In this document: one piece after another, positions 11,350-21,356 of the stretch | Position numbering within the stretch: the stretch's first letter is position 1 | Layout of the letters: every line of letters begins with the position of its first letter | Origin: Flaccisagitta enflata | Taxonomy: Eukaryota; Chaetognatha; Sagittoidea; Aphragmophora | DNA: 64,000 bases | Direction of reading: 5' to 3' | Assembly: GCA_965153355.1 (NCBI GenBank) | Contig: OZ231126.1 | Span: 81,840,001-81,904,000, forward strand | The notes under the pieces: model-generated | The model's input: only the letters and a program-made list of their open reading frames with translations | What the model was told of the DNA's origin: nothing | Database searches by the model: none | Translations under genes and position numbers: made by a program

Positions 11350-11825
11350 ATTGATCATTAAAATAGGTTTTAGAGCCCTATTTCGGTATAAAAGGCCTAT
11401 CAAGCTTATAGTTTGATGTATTGAGGGTTATAAAATAGGGTAATAAGCTCCAAATATTTTAATGATCAATAACTGGGATTGGAATCTCAGCCCTTAATTT
11501 GTTCGATGTTCATAAATGTATAACTTGTATAAAAATACCTTATTTAGAGCAGTTGTATCTTCAACTTGATAATTGTTATATTTGTTTTAATATGATGCCT
11601 GATTTCATAGGCAAACTAAGAAAAGAAGTTATTTTTAAAGATAAACAACCTATATTTCTGAAAAATTTAGATTAAATTCATTTTTTAGATAAGAAACTGG
11701 AATAAAATCATTTTCGAAAATGGCCAAAGCTGAATCTCAACCTGGGCATTCTCTTATTTTGTTCTTAAAATTTTGGCAAATCTCAGGCTCATGTCTCTTA
11801 TAAAAAAAAAAAGTGTATTCGTGTG
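11350..11825 (-). repeat. Dispersed repeat, inverted partner of 1600-1860
   Basis: Contains GCCCTATTTCGG, GGCCTATCAAGCTTATAG, AATATTTTAATGATCAATAA, CTGGGATTGGAATCTCAGCC and CATGTCTCTTATAAAAAAA. These are complementary in order to the 1600-1860 copy. It lies just beyond the last visible MEK exon. Confidence 0.75.
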
Positions 11826-11931
11826 TAAACATAACCATGAACAAGGGGTCAAGAAGAAATAAAAAATGAAATCAAAAGGAAATTGCATCTAAGAAATTGT
11901 ATGTATATTCATCGGCGTATCCGAGACTGAC

Positions 11932-12075
11932 CTTTTAGGACGGCTGAGGTGATTTTGGCGAGAATGACTTCGGGAATTCTGCCGGCTTTTTTCATGACGA
12001 GATCCAAAGATCCTCCGTCCATAAATTCCATGCAAATGGAAATCTCGCCGTCGTTGTAAAAGGCACCGTAGAATC
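11932..12075 (-). CDS. MAP2K1/2: MEK1/2 hinge and alphaD/E exon
   Basis: Fourth recognised MEK exon, 144 nt, phase 1 to phase 1. Completing the split Gly codon it reads [20 protein letters not shown] then [15 protein letters not shown] and [13 protein letters not shown]. It includes the gatekeeper methionine (ISICM, human M143), hinge and alphaD. Human His145 is Phe here. The acceptor ends CATGCAG (AG at 12077-12076) and the donor is GTCAGT (11931-11926). The next exon should encode the HRD catalytic loop and activation segment. I could not find it between 1 and 11.9 kb, so it may lie outside the window or be missed. Upstream, the acceptor region is reiterated several times. Confidence 0.95.
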
Positions 12076-12440
12076 CTGCATGAGAGACATTTCGGTAAGT
12101 TCTATTAATAAAAGCAACATAGAATCCTGAAGCAGCAAAATGCGGGAGACATTTAGGTAAGTTCTTTTGGAAAAGGCACTGTAGCATCCTGAAGCAGCAA
12201 ATTGCGGAAAATATTTTGTTAAGATCCTTTGTGAAAAGCACCGTTTAATCCTGTATGAGAGAGACTGTTGAATCCTGAAAGAACAAAATGCGGAAGACAC
12301 TTGGGGTACTTTAGATTGTACAAGGCGTAGAATCCTGCAAGGGAAAAATAGGGGAAACATATTGGATAAATTTCATTGTAAAAGGCACCATGTGATTCAG
12401 CCAGGGCAAATCACGGGAGTGATTTGGGTAAGTTCTTTTT
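12076..12440 (-). repeat. Tandem copies of the MEK 3' splice site
   Basis: The start of the GFYGAF exon with its acceptor recurs upstream about every 50-65 bp. Read on the plus strand the marker GAATCCTG (or a close variant) occurs near 12071 (real exon), 12122, 12186, 12248, 12271, 12331 and 12395, with a straggler near 12868. On the minus strand several copies give an acceptor such as TGCTGCTTCAG followed by GATTCTATG or GATGCTACAG. They are partial: only the acceptor and about 20 bp of exon are repeated and none continues into the kinase sequence. They are potential decoy 3' splice sites. Confidence 0.75.
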
Positions 12441-13284
12441 TGGTAATAGGTAGATTTTGACTGATTTTGTAAAAAAATCTTCTTTTGAGGAAATGGCATA
12501 AACTTTCTTTTTTTTTTCCCATATGTGTGGGGAGAAAACTGCCATTCCCGAGTTGTTTCATAACTAACAAGCAACAATGACTCATTGGGAGTAAGGAACA
12601 GCCCCACAAAGTGACTGGATTCTTTCATAAATAGGTTGGTTTTACCGGTCAATTTGGAATTTCCATCAAAAAGACAGTAGCGTGATATCAATCAAAAATA
12701 AAGATTAGGAGTCATTGGCTGACATTCTTTGGACAATTTTTGTAAAACCCTGCTGAAAATTTCATATCTTCAAGTTACCTTAACAGTCAGAATCTTCAAA
12801 AGTAATTTATGAAGCATTTACAGACTAGCTATGATCCCAGTTCGCCTAATTTTGAGAGGGGTGTTAGGTATCGTAGAATCTTGCGAGGGCAAAACGCGGG
12901 AGACATTTGGATGATGGGTAGATTCATAAAGAATAAGCCTGTCCAGTCGTGTTATTATTAATGAGGGCATGTGGCATGATAGATATACCGATGGACTGAC
13001 CGATGGACAGACGCGACGGATGGATATGTAGACAGTTTGACGAATGGAATAAAGGACGGATGGATGGACGGACAGAAGGACAAACAGAGAGATTAACAAA
13101 CGTATGGGCCAGCGAACAGATCGTAAAAATGGGATTGACGTCAATAACCTCGTGAATCTTAGATGATTTGGGTTTTGACAATTCAGAGGGCACATTATTG
13201 AGATTTCGTGTAACCATGCCCTCTCGAGTGTCTGGGCGTCACAGAGCGATTCTGGTCTATTTTGGGTATTCAGAAGAAAAGTTG
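12441..13284. other. Intronic sequence with degenerate family 1 tract
   Basis: No coding exon is visible. A GACCGATGGAC-type tract with GGATGGACGG repeats at about 12990-13085 is a decayed family 1 segment. Confidence 0.45.
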
Positions 13285-13620
13285 CGAAAAGCTAATGCCT
13301 TATTTGGAAAAAAGTCGAAGAGACGAAGTCCCTTCGGTCTCTTTGAGTCCTGCAGAGTTTGTTGGATTTCCCTTTTTCTCATGAAGCGTTTGAGAAAGTT
13401 GGTAAGTATGGGGGCTGAATGGTGCTACGCATGAAATTAATAGCTAAGAAAGAGCTAAATCTCCTCTTTCAGATGACGCCAAGCAGAATTCTGTGCGATC
13501 GATAATTTTGGAGCTATGATTTTTTGAATCTTTTTTTATTTTTTCTCATTTTTCTCATTTTTCCCTAAAACCAGGAATCGAGTTAGTTGAAGTCTATTTT
13601 AACTTTGAAATGTCCCAGGT
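13285..13620 (+). repeat. Dispersed repeat (family 4)
   Basis: Blocks TTTGGAAAAAAGTCGAAGAG, CCCTTTTTCTCATGAAGCGT, AGCTAAGAAAGAGCTAAATC and AGCAGAATTCTGTGCGATCG. The same blocks in the same order recur at 61985-62280. Parts recur at 23390-23520 and, reversed, at 62600-62780. Confidence 0.8.
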
Positions 13621-13659
13621 GATGACTGTGCATCCTGGCAGCACAGTCTCTCTCTCATT

Positions 13660-13862
13660 TCAACTCCCGACTCTATGAGAGGCTTTGTCCGTCAGTCCAT
13701 CCATCGGTCTGTTGGTCTGTCTGTCCGTCAAAGTGGAAAAGTGGAAAAACAAGCTGTCTAGATGCTTGTGTGTGGGGGTTGGGGTTGGGGTGTGGATGGG
13801 GATTGGATGCCTCTGTCCACCTGTCTGCAACGGTATTGTAACCCTGTGTTACATGTTTGTCT
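13660..13862 (+). mobile_element. Family 1b element
   Basis: ACTCTATGAGAGGCTTTGTC, GTCCATCC and GGTCTGTC tract, GGGGTTGGGGTTGGGGTG and GTCTGCAACGGTATTGTAAC, ending near CCTGTGTTAC. Confidence 0.65.
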
Positions 13863-13907
13863 CTGTTTCTCTCTCTGTCTCTCCCTCCCTCTCTCCCCCT
13901 CTGTCTG

Positions 13908-13964
<57 letters not shown>

Positions 13965-14030
13965 CTCTTTCTTTCTTTCTCTCTCTCTCTTTTTTTTTCT
14001 CTCACTCTCTTTTCCTCTCTCATTTTCTCG
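13863..14030. repeat. (CTTT)n / CT microsatellite
   Basis: CTTT run at about 13915-13970 flanked by CT and CTGT repeats. Confidence 0.97.
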
Positions 14031-14502
14031 AGCAGCATTTACGACTTTTTTCCTACGGCGATTAGCCGCCCTTATTGGTAGGAAAAAAAAGAACGAATGA
14101 GAAAAGATAGACAAATAAGTAGGAATAGCGGAGAAGAAACAAGAACGAATAACTGATAAAAGTTACTCCTGCAATAATGGGTCCTAAAGAGATTTAAGCT
14201 TTAATGGTGCGATTTAATCAGCGCCATCAAAAATATGAAAAAGATAGCCTCCAAAAATTTCTTCTACTTCTGGGCTGTTTTTGCAACTGTCGGATCCGGT
14301 GTTGCGGGAGGTGACTGTGTTTAACTGCTTATCCAAAAGCAAACTCTAAGCATGAAATATACAGCTAAACCTCGCAATAACGAATTTCAAATGATTAAAA
14401 GACTTTCGCTGTTACAGGCGGAATAACCGAAAGACATTGTCAATATCTCGCATTTTTTCAGACACAAACCATCTGACAACCACCTCTTCTCCTCATATAC
14501 AG

Positions 14503-14616
14503 ATATGTGGTCTCGATTTCCCAACGCAGGAAGCAAAAATGGCAACACGCAGAACTAGATGTCGGAAAACCAGCTGCAGTGGCAAATGTCAAGACTGTCA
14601 CTGTCTAATGTGGTTG
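14503..14616 (+). CDS. Doubtful cysteine-rich open segment
   Basis: A 114-nt open stretch between a CATATACAG acceptor and a GTAAT donor encodes 38 residues with several Cys (TRCRKTSCSGKCQDCHC). It has no family match that I trust and is antisense within a MEK intron. Probably chance; recorded because of the Cys spacing and splice-like ends. Confidence 0.12.
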
Positions 14617-14629
14617 GTAATTTTAGAAC

Positions 14630-14633
<4 letters not shown>

Positions 14634-14672
<39 letters not shown>
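14634..14672. repeat. (GA)n microsatellite
   Basis: Short GA run, about 35 bp. Confidence 0.95.
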
Positions 14673-14673
<1 letters not shown>

Positions 14674-14800
14674 TAGACGGGGAGATGGATACTGAGCAAG
14701 AAGGCGACACACACTCCGACAGACACTTGTAAGATTAGAGTAGGAAAGAAGGATAGACTGGATAATATGATATTCAATTCATGCAAATATCACTTCTTAC

Positions 14801-14909
14801 CTACAATATAAGGTGAATTACACTCGTGTAAAACTTTCAATTCTCGAATGATTTGATTTCTGACGACAGGTTTTACTTCCAAGTGAATTAATTTCCGCGC
14901 CATAATTAA
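14801..14909 (-). CDS. MAP2K1/2: MEK1/2 catalytic-lysine and alphaC exon
   Basis: Third recognised MEK exon, 109 nt. It encodes [20 protein letters not shown] followed by [16 protein letters not shown] and the first base of a Gly codon. MARK contains the catalytic lysine (human K97) and IIRE the alphaC glutamate (human E114) that pairs with it. The acceptor is TGTTTTCAG (AG at 14911-14910) and the donor GTAAG (14800-14796). The phase-1 end matches the next exon. Identity to vertebrate MEK is very high over the whole exon, so this copy looks functional. Confidence 0.96.
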
Positions 14910-14954
14910 CTGAAAACAAAGAAGAGAAAGAAGAAAATGGGAGTTGATAACAAT

Positions 14955-15069
<115 letters not shown>

Positions 15070-15215
15070 TTGTCATGGCATTATCTATCATGTTATGTTA
15101 TAACTTGTTATGATAGGTGGAACAATATCCCTCTCTTTACCCAAACTGAAAAGTATGGCAGAGGGCCTTGCGTCATACTATGACTTATTCTGTCATGTTT
15201 CATGCCATGTTTGAA

Positions 15216-15305
15216 GTTTCTCATTAAGTTTGGTTGAGCCGGAGGTTTGGCATGTACTTTGATAACCACACCTCCGTTACAGGCACCCTAATCGCTTAGT
15301 TTGAC
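15216..15305 (-). pseudogene. Decayed duplicate of MEK glycine-loop exon (copy C)
   Basis: A second, older partial copy. The frame of the real exon reads KLSD, a TAG stop, then GACNGGVVIKVHAKPP. The GT donor is lost (TTAATGAG where the real exon has GTAAG). The downstream flank (TTTGACATGTCATTTC on the plus strand, near 15300) is nearly identical to that of copy B, so the two arose as tandem segments of about 310 bp. Confidence 0.75.
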
Positions 15306-15533
15306 ATGTCATTTCATAATTTGGCACGCCATATCATTTTCTGTCCTTTTGTTTCATGATATGTCAATCTAAATTGTGAATCAAAATTTTTGTCTGTAAA
15401 TCAGAGGCTGGGCTTTGTCGTTCAAATATCTTTAATTTTTGGCAATATTTCGGCCTCATGTCCTTATAAGCTTTGTCCTTACTCAAAATAAAGAGTGTAT
15501 GTCATGTTTCATGCCATGTTTCATGTTTAATTT

Positions 15534-15607
15534 CTTACTTTCGTTGGGGTGTGGCGGACTTTGAGAACCTCACCTCCGTCACCGGCACCCAGATGGCTTA
15601 GTTTGAC
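15534..15607 (-). pseudogene. Decayed duplicate of MEK glycine-loop exon (copy B)
   Basis: A partial copy of the exon at 16750-16845 with the same frame at its 3' end: KLSHLGAGDGG then [11 protein letters not shown], followed by a perfect GTAAG donor at 15538-15534. Asn of the glycine loop is Asp and the first loop Val is Glu. The 5' part (VGEL to DFK) is missing; an in-frame stop lies just upstream and no acceptor is evident. It is probably non-functional, or a cryptic exon. Flanks are shared with copy C and with the real exon. Confidence 0.8.
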
Positions 15608-15669
15608 ATGTCATTTCATTATTTAGCACGCCATATCACCATCTTTGTCAGCCTCTGGGACCCAGAATA

Positions 15670-16115
15670 TAGGGGTTACGGCAGCGGCAGGAGGGGCAGA
15701 GGTAGCAATGGCAGAGGTGACTGCGGCAGAAGCGGCAGCGGCAAAGGCAGAGGCGGTGGAGGCAGAGGCGGCATAGGCGACAAAGGTGGCAGCGGCAGAG
15801 GCGGCAGCAGCAGAGGCAAAGGCGGCAGAGGCAGAGATGACAGCGGCAGAGGCGGCAGCAGAAGAGGCGGCAGCGGCAGAGGCGGTAGAGGTGGCAGAGG
15901 CGGTAGAGGCGGCAGAGGTGGTATAGGCGGCGGAGGCAGCAGAGGCAAAGACAGAGGCAGAGGCGGCAGCGGCAGAGGCGTCAGCGGCATAGGTGGCAAA
16001 GGTGGCATAGGTGGCAGAGGCGGCAGCGGCAGAGGCGGCAGAGGTGGCAGCGGCAGAGGCGGCATAGATGGCAGAGGCAGTAAGGGCGGTAGAAGCGGCA
16101 GAGGAGGAAAAAATA
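15670..16115 (+). repeat. GGCAGA / GGCAGC minisatellite
   Basis: About 440 bp of a hexamer-based array (GGCAGAGGCGGCAGCGGCAG). All sense and antisense frames stay open for over 100 codons because the unit is a multiple of three and lacks stops. The Gly/Arg/Ser-rich and Pro/Leu-rich products are artefacts of the repeat. It is intronic in MEK. Confidence 0.92.
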
Positions 16116-16228
16116 GTAAATGTCAAAATTTGGGCTGGCCAGAGGCTATCAATGCCTCTCATATCATTTTCTGTCCTTCTGTTTCATGTTATGTCATGTT
16201 GTGTCACGTTATGTCATGTTTCATGCCA

Positions 16229-16730
16229 TTTTTGGGCAGCGGCCCCAAAGGGGACAAAGTCCTGTAGAACACAGGGGGACTTTTGTTCGTCCATCCGTTT
16301 GTCCGTCCGTCCGTCTGTCAGTCCCCCACAGGCCCTCTCAGGCCTGAAATCCGCCCTCTCAGGCTTGAAATCTGCCCTCTCCGGCCTTGAATCTGTCCTC
16401 TTAGGCCTGAAGTCTACCTTCTTAGGCCCGAAACCTGTTCTCTCATTCCTCAATCTGCCCTAACAGATTCAAAGCCTGAGAGGGCAGATTTCAGGCCCGA
16501 GAGGCTGGATTTCAGGCCTGAGAGGACAGATTTCTGGCCTGAGAGGGCTTGGGGAGACTGACGGACGGACAGACGGACGGACAAACGGACGGACGAACAA
16601 AAGTCCCCCTGTGTTCTACAGGACTTCGTCCCCTTTGGTGCCGCTGCCCTGCTTCCTCTCATTCCGATTAACAACCATGCCAAGCAGGGCAACGGCAATC
16701 GCTAACCACATATTGCCCTTGGGCGACCTG
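16229..16730 (+). mobile_element. Family 2 element (type a), complete
   Basis: Left arm GGGCAGCGGCCCCAAAGGGG, ACAAAGTCCTGTAGAACACA, then GTCCGTCC repeats. The array (unit CCCTCTCAGGCCTGAAATCTG) switches orientation near 16465. Right arm TGTGTTCTACAGGACTTCGT, then CGCTGCCCTGCTTCC, CAAGCAGGGCAACGGC and TTGGGCGACCTG. It is inserted inside the duplicated pseudo-exon unit, so copy B provides the empty site. Confidence 0.9.
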
Positions 16731-16749
16731 TTCATGTTACATTTCTTAC

Positions 16750-16845
16750 TTTGGTTGGGGTGTGGCGAACTTTGAGAACCACTCCTCCGTTACCGGCCCC
16801 CAACTCGCCCAATTTCTTAAAGTCTTCTCCATTCAGTTCGCCGAC
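16750..16845 (-). CDS. MAP2K1/2: MEK1/2 glycine-rich loop exon
   Basis: Second recognised MEK exon, 96 nt and 32 codons, phase 0 at both ends. Translation runs [20 protein letters not shown] then [12 protein letters not shown]. It carries the ATP-binding glycine loop GAGNGG (human MEK1 residues 75-80) and the preceding beta strand. The acceptor reads AAATCAG (AG at 16847-16846) and the donor is a strong GTAAG (16749-16745). A family 2 repeat ends about 20 bp downstream of the donor, and two decayed copies of this exon lie further down the same intron. No stop or frameshift is visible. The upstream intron (16846-22350) contains a whole LTR retroelement. Confidence 0.95.
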
Positions 16846-16926
16846 CTGATTTAAAGATGCAAAACAAGGAAAAGAAAATTATGTAAATGAAGATTAATTT
16901 TGAAGATCGCGCTGAAAATGCAATAA

Positions 16927-17238
<312 letters not shown>

Positions 17239-17347
17239 CAACGGAAAAGAAAATCGATCATTTCTTCATAAAGTTCTAAAATGGCTAAAAAAAGAAGAAA
17301 AAAAAACTATTCATTCATAGCATGAAGTAATTATTATTTATGAAAGC

Positions 17348-17568
17348 CGACCGAGGAGAGACGCTATCGCTTTCTCCTCTCTCTCTTCCTCTCTCTTCTT
17401 CCCCTCTTTCTTCTCTTTCTCGGGTATATAAGGAGCGCAGTTTGGTTCTTCGGAGCAGTTGCCCAGTCTTTCTATCGCCTTTTCTTGCTTTCGCGTTCTT
17501 CTTCTCTTTTGAATACACGTATTCGCATTTACCACTGTCTCTTCTTTAGGCCTTTACCGGTCTAGCAG
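17348..17568 (+). repeat. 5' LTR of the retroelement
   Basis: 221 bp, pyrimidine-rich in its first third, with a TATA box TATATAAG at 17425-17432 that would start transcription within the LTR. The end CAG is followed immediately by the TGG of the primer-binding site. The termini are not the usual TG...CA at the 5' side, but the target duplication fixes the boundary. Confidence 0.92.
17425..17432 (+). promoter_or_regulatory. LTR TATA box
   Basis: TATATAAG inside the 5' LTR; the same sequence is at 21434-21441 in the 3' LTR. The position suits an LTR promoter with the R region starting about 30 bp later. Confidence 0.6.
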
Positions 17569-17590
17569 TGGCGCCCTACTCTTGGGGCTC
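17569..17590 (+). other. Primer-binding site of the retroelement
   Basis: TGGCGCCCTACTCTTGGGGC directly abuts the LTR, as expected for a site complementary to a tRNA 3' end (CCA paired to TGG). I cannot assign the tRNA by eye. Confidence 0.75.
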
Positions 17591-17660
17591 GCTTAACTCT
17601 TACCTCTCTGGCTGAGCTAACCATCTTTCTTTTTCTTTCTTTTCCTTTCTTTTCTTTTAC

Positions 17661-17689
<29 letters not shown>

Positions 17690-17692
<3 letters not shown>

Positions 17693-18600
17693 TTTCTCTC
17701 CACTCCCTCCCCTTTCCCCGGGCCTCTTTCCTTCGGCCCCCCTTTCTCCGAGTTTGGATTTATCATCCAGTTCTCGAGGCTGCATTCTCAGCATTCCTTT
17801 TCTTCTCCTTCAATCCTTTCTTTTACTCTTTCTTTCCTTTTCTTTTCTCCGCTCTCCCTTCCTTCCCGGGCTTCTTTCCTTCGGCCCCCTTTTTCCGAGT
17901 TTGGATTTATCATCCAGTTCTCGAGGCTGAATTCTCAGCATTCTTTTTCTCCTTCTTCGATCTCTCTTTCTTTTCTCGCGATGACGATGATAATAACGAT
18001 GATCGCGTAATTTACCTTTTCTCTCCTTTTCGAGATAACTTCTTCTTTCCTCTGTGGCTTTCTCTCCGTCTCTCCTTTGTGTGAATACACAGAGACGTGG
18101 CCTGAGTATCTTATTTTAATCTTTGCCCTTTTGGTCCGTCGGTCTGTCGGTCCGTCTATCCTTATATTTTGACATTTCAGTGATATCATTGTCACCGCTT
18201 CTTTTCTTTCTCTGTCTCTCTCTGTCCCTTTTTCTCTTCTGTCTTCCCTCTTTTATCAGTTTAACATCAATGTGATGTCAGTGTGATATCAATGTGATAT
18301 CGCTGTTTCTTTCTATTCTGTCTTCTTTTTCCTTCTCAAGCCATCATGGATGACACACTCAATGAGATGCGTTTGGACAAAATGTACCGTTTGACCACTC
18401 TAGCTGAGCTAATCGTCTATCCTTTTCCATATTTCCTTGTCTTTCATTCTTTTCTTCTTACTCTTTTTCCTTTGTCCTTTTCTCCCCTCTCCCTTTCTTT
18501 CCCAGGGCCTCCTCCTTTTAGCCCCCATTTTCAACACCGAGTTTGGGTGTGTAATCCAGTTCTCGAGGCGAGGGCAATCCTTTTCTCTTTCTTCGAACTG
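17690..18600 (+). repeat. Internal duplications in the retroelement leader
   Basis: A block of about 160 bp (pyrimidine tract, CGGGC, TTCCTTCGGCCCCC, CCGAGTTTGGATTTATCATC, CAGTTCTCGAGGCTG) occurs at about 17690-17810 and 17850-17945. A degenerate third copy lies near 18480-18590 (GAGTTTGGGTGTGTAATCCA, GTTCTCGAGGCGAG). There is no coding frame. Confidence 0.65.
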
Positions 18601-20030
18601 CCCATCTTATCGTCCTCAAATATTCCTCTTCTCATTTTGCCTCGACGTGGACGCGACCGTTGAGCCATATGTTGACCTAACAGCCAAATCCAATCTTAGA
18701 GAGGCGCAACTTTTGTTTCAGTCTTCTTCGCCCGAATACCCCCCCCCCCCCTTTTCCCACCCTCTGCTATCGAGATAATTCTATTTTCTCTTGCATGCTT
18801 GACTGACTGGAATGCACGTCTTCGGGTCAATTTTAAGATTGACTGTCTCTCCCTCTCTCTCCTTTTTCATTTCTTCCTTTCATGTGTGGATTGACCAGTT
18901 GTCTACACGCTCAAAAATGCAATCTTATCATAGGCCGATGCATTTTTATCACAGGCCTACTTGAGCCAACAGATGATTAGGTGAGATCGATCCTATGTTG
19001 ATTAACACTTTTGTTTTTACACACCTGCTTTTTTCTTTTTCCTACTTCCCTTTTTGCCTGCCTCATCCTTTTCTTTATCTTTTGATTTCCCTCTCTCCTG
19101 GTCAGTCAGTCGGAACAAGCACTCAATTTTTTTTCCCCGAGATACATGTTTGGGGTTCACATGTCTGGGTCAAATATTTTCTCCCTTTGCCTTCTTCTCA
19201 CCCTGCTTTCTCTTGATCACGCATTCTTAAACTTCTTCACTGTGATGCACAGCTGCTAAAATCCTTGTGGGTCATTTTAGATTATTTCTTTCCTATTTCA
19301 CTCTTGCATTCTTTTATGTAAACTGAGGTCGAGCTGAGATTTACGGCAGTTGTTTGGCCCTCTTTCCTCTTTTGCACTTGCTCAATACATTTCAATAAAC
19401 TTCTCCATCTTGAACTGTTGTCCTTTAAACAGTCCAGCAGCCTAAAGAACTGTTGACTTCATACGCATCATTTAAAAGGTTTTTTTCTTTTTTCTTCCTT
19501 ATTCTCTTATGATAAACAAATTTCAATCATGCCTCCATACACCTCTTTCAGTGTTACAGTGTTAGACATACACATCTACTTAGCTTGACGTGAATTTTAT
19601 GCTACTGGAAACTCAATTTATAGATTTTTCTTAGCCAGTGCTAAGGGAAACATTGCTTAACACTTTCTTTGAAATGAAGAAGTAAAACTTACTGATGTAT
19701 ATGCGGCAATGGAATTAAATCATCCTTTTCAGTGGATTTTAAGATTCTTTCTTTTCTTCTTTTACTCTTGCCTTGAAGTCATCATTCAAATCGAATTTTC
19801 TTTTATTTTCTGAAATGCACGATCATGGGATGTGCGAATAATGCTGGTGATGCATGAGAGATAACTTGAACAAAGAATTATTTGGAAGCCATTAACGGAC
19901 CCATTGAGACAGTTGTCGCAGTCTTGGATTTTGTGAGTAAAACACTCTGTAGTACCTATCCAGAAATCTCAGCGCAAATATTGATTCTTGATTCTGTATA
20001 TCATATCGGAGAACTTCCCACACTGTGTTT
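18600..20030. other. Retroelement interior without recognisable content
   Basis: Pyrimidine-biased, stop-rich sequence with no conserved retroelement domain in any frame. It is consistent with a LARD interior that serves only as packaged RNA. Confidence 0.5.
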
Positions 20031-20475
20031 TGATTCAATTATGCTTGCGGAGCATTGAATTGAACTGACTTGAAATGATTCAATTATGAGGCAACCATGA
20101 GGCAACCATGAGGCAACCATGGGGCAAACTTGAATTAAACTGACTTGAAATGATTCAATTATGCTAGAAGAGCATTGAATTGAATTGAGTTATTTTTCCC
20201 ACACTGTGTTATGCTTTGAATTGAATTGACTTTAAATGATTCAATTATGCTAGAAGAGCATTGAATTGAACTGAGTTGAATTATTGTTCCCACACAGTGT
20301 TATGCTTTGAATTGAACTGACTTTGAATGATTCAATTATGCTAGAAGAGCATTGAATTGAATAAAATTGAATTATTGTTTCCCACACTGTGTTATGCTTT
20401 GAATTGAACTGACTTTAAATGATTCAATTATGCCAGAAGAGCATTGAATTGAATTGAATTGAATTATTGTTCCTA
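20030..20475 (+). repeat. About 85-bp satellite inside the retroelement
   Basis: Four to five tandem units containing CCCACACTGTGTTATGCTTT, GAATTGAACTGACTTTAAAT and GATTCAATTATGCTAGAAGA. It is rich in ATTGAATTGAA direct repeats and lies wholly between the LTRs. Confidence 0.75.
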
Positions 20476-20770
20476 AATCCCAGATCTTTATTCCCCTTAC
20501 TCTTTCTCTGAGAAGATAGCCAAATGATATGATGAAAAATGGGTGGTGAGAGATTACGAGGCAATGCACAGAGCATTTGAAAGACAAATGAAACAGTTCT
20601 GTTTGGCAACGCTTTAATGCTACATTTATGGACGCCAGCCATTCAATGCGATGGATACCTGTCATCCACTTCAAAGTTTGTCCCAGCCCAAAGTTCCTGT
20701 AGTACAAGAAAATTGCAGAACCTTCCTTCATGGATGAAAACTTATGACGAGAGTTGATGAAAATTTAGAG

Positions 20771-20866
<96 letters not shown>

Positions 20867-20867
20867 T
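20771..20867 (+). repeat. (CAA)n microsatellite
   Basis: About 95 bp of CAA with one ACACAA interruption, inside the retroelement interior. Confidence 0.95.
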
Positions 20868-21356
20868 GAATTTGTCAAGTAATTGTTACCAATTGTCTTA
20901 ATCAAAACTGCTATATGCCCTTCTTATGCTAAAAGATTTTTTTTTTCTTTTTTAGTATTTTTATGATTCTAAAGACGATTGTTTAATTTTTATCTAGTTC
21001 TATTTGATGGATCGTTTTAGCATTGTTTTCCCAGCACTTTTTTTTTATTGTTTTTCACGCCGTTATGTAATCATTCACATTTTGACTGTTTAATCATAGC
21101 TTTTCATCTATTTGTAACAATTGTTGCTGTAAATTTTATTTGATTTCTGTCGTTTCTGTTTCGATCTTCCAAATGGCTCCATAGTTTCCTTTTTTTTGAC
21201 CCGCTCTTTTACCTCTTCCACCTCCTCTTCTTACTCCTCCTTCCTCTTTTTCGATCTTCTTTACTCTTCAGTCGTTATCTCAGATTTTGAAAAATATCGT
21301 TTTTCCGCGCCGCTTTCAGGCGTCACTTCCGATTATTTTTCAGAAGAAGGAGGGCG

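Larger units (their letters stand above)
15186..15660. repeat. Tandem segmental duplication carrying pseudo-exons
   Basis: Two roughly 310-bp units, each with TGTCATGTTTCATGCCATG, the pseudo-exon, then TTAGTTTGACATGTCATTTC and GCACGCCATATC. A third unit includes the real exon: its TGTCATGTTTCATGCCAT half lies at about 16209-16228 and its other half resumes at about 16730 after a family 2 insertion. Confidence 0.75.

Noticed and set aside
12240-12360. Further MEK coding sequence upstream of the GFYGAF exon
   Set aside because: Frames such as SGFYVAF are repeats of the exon start with acceptor sequence between them, not continuing kinase domain.
15608-16267. Gly/Arg-rich open frame of 219 codons (RGG-like)
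   Set aside because: The frame is a hexamer minisatellite inside a MEK intron, open in several frames on both strands; it starts and ends in unrelated intron sequence.
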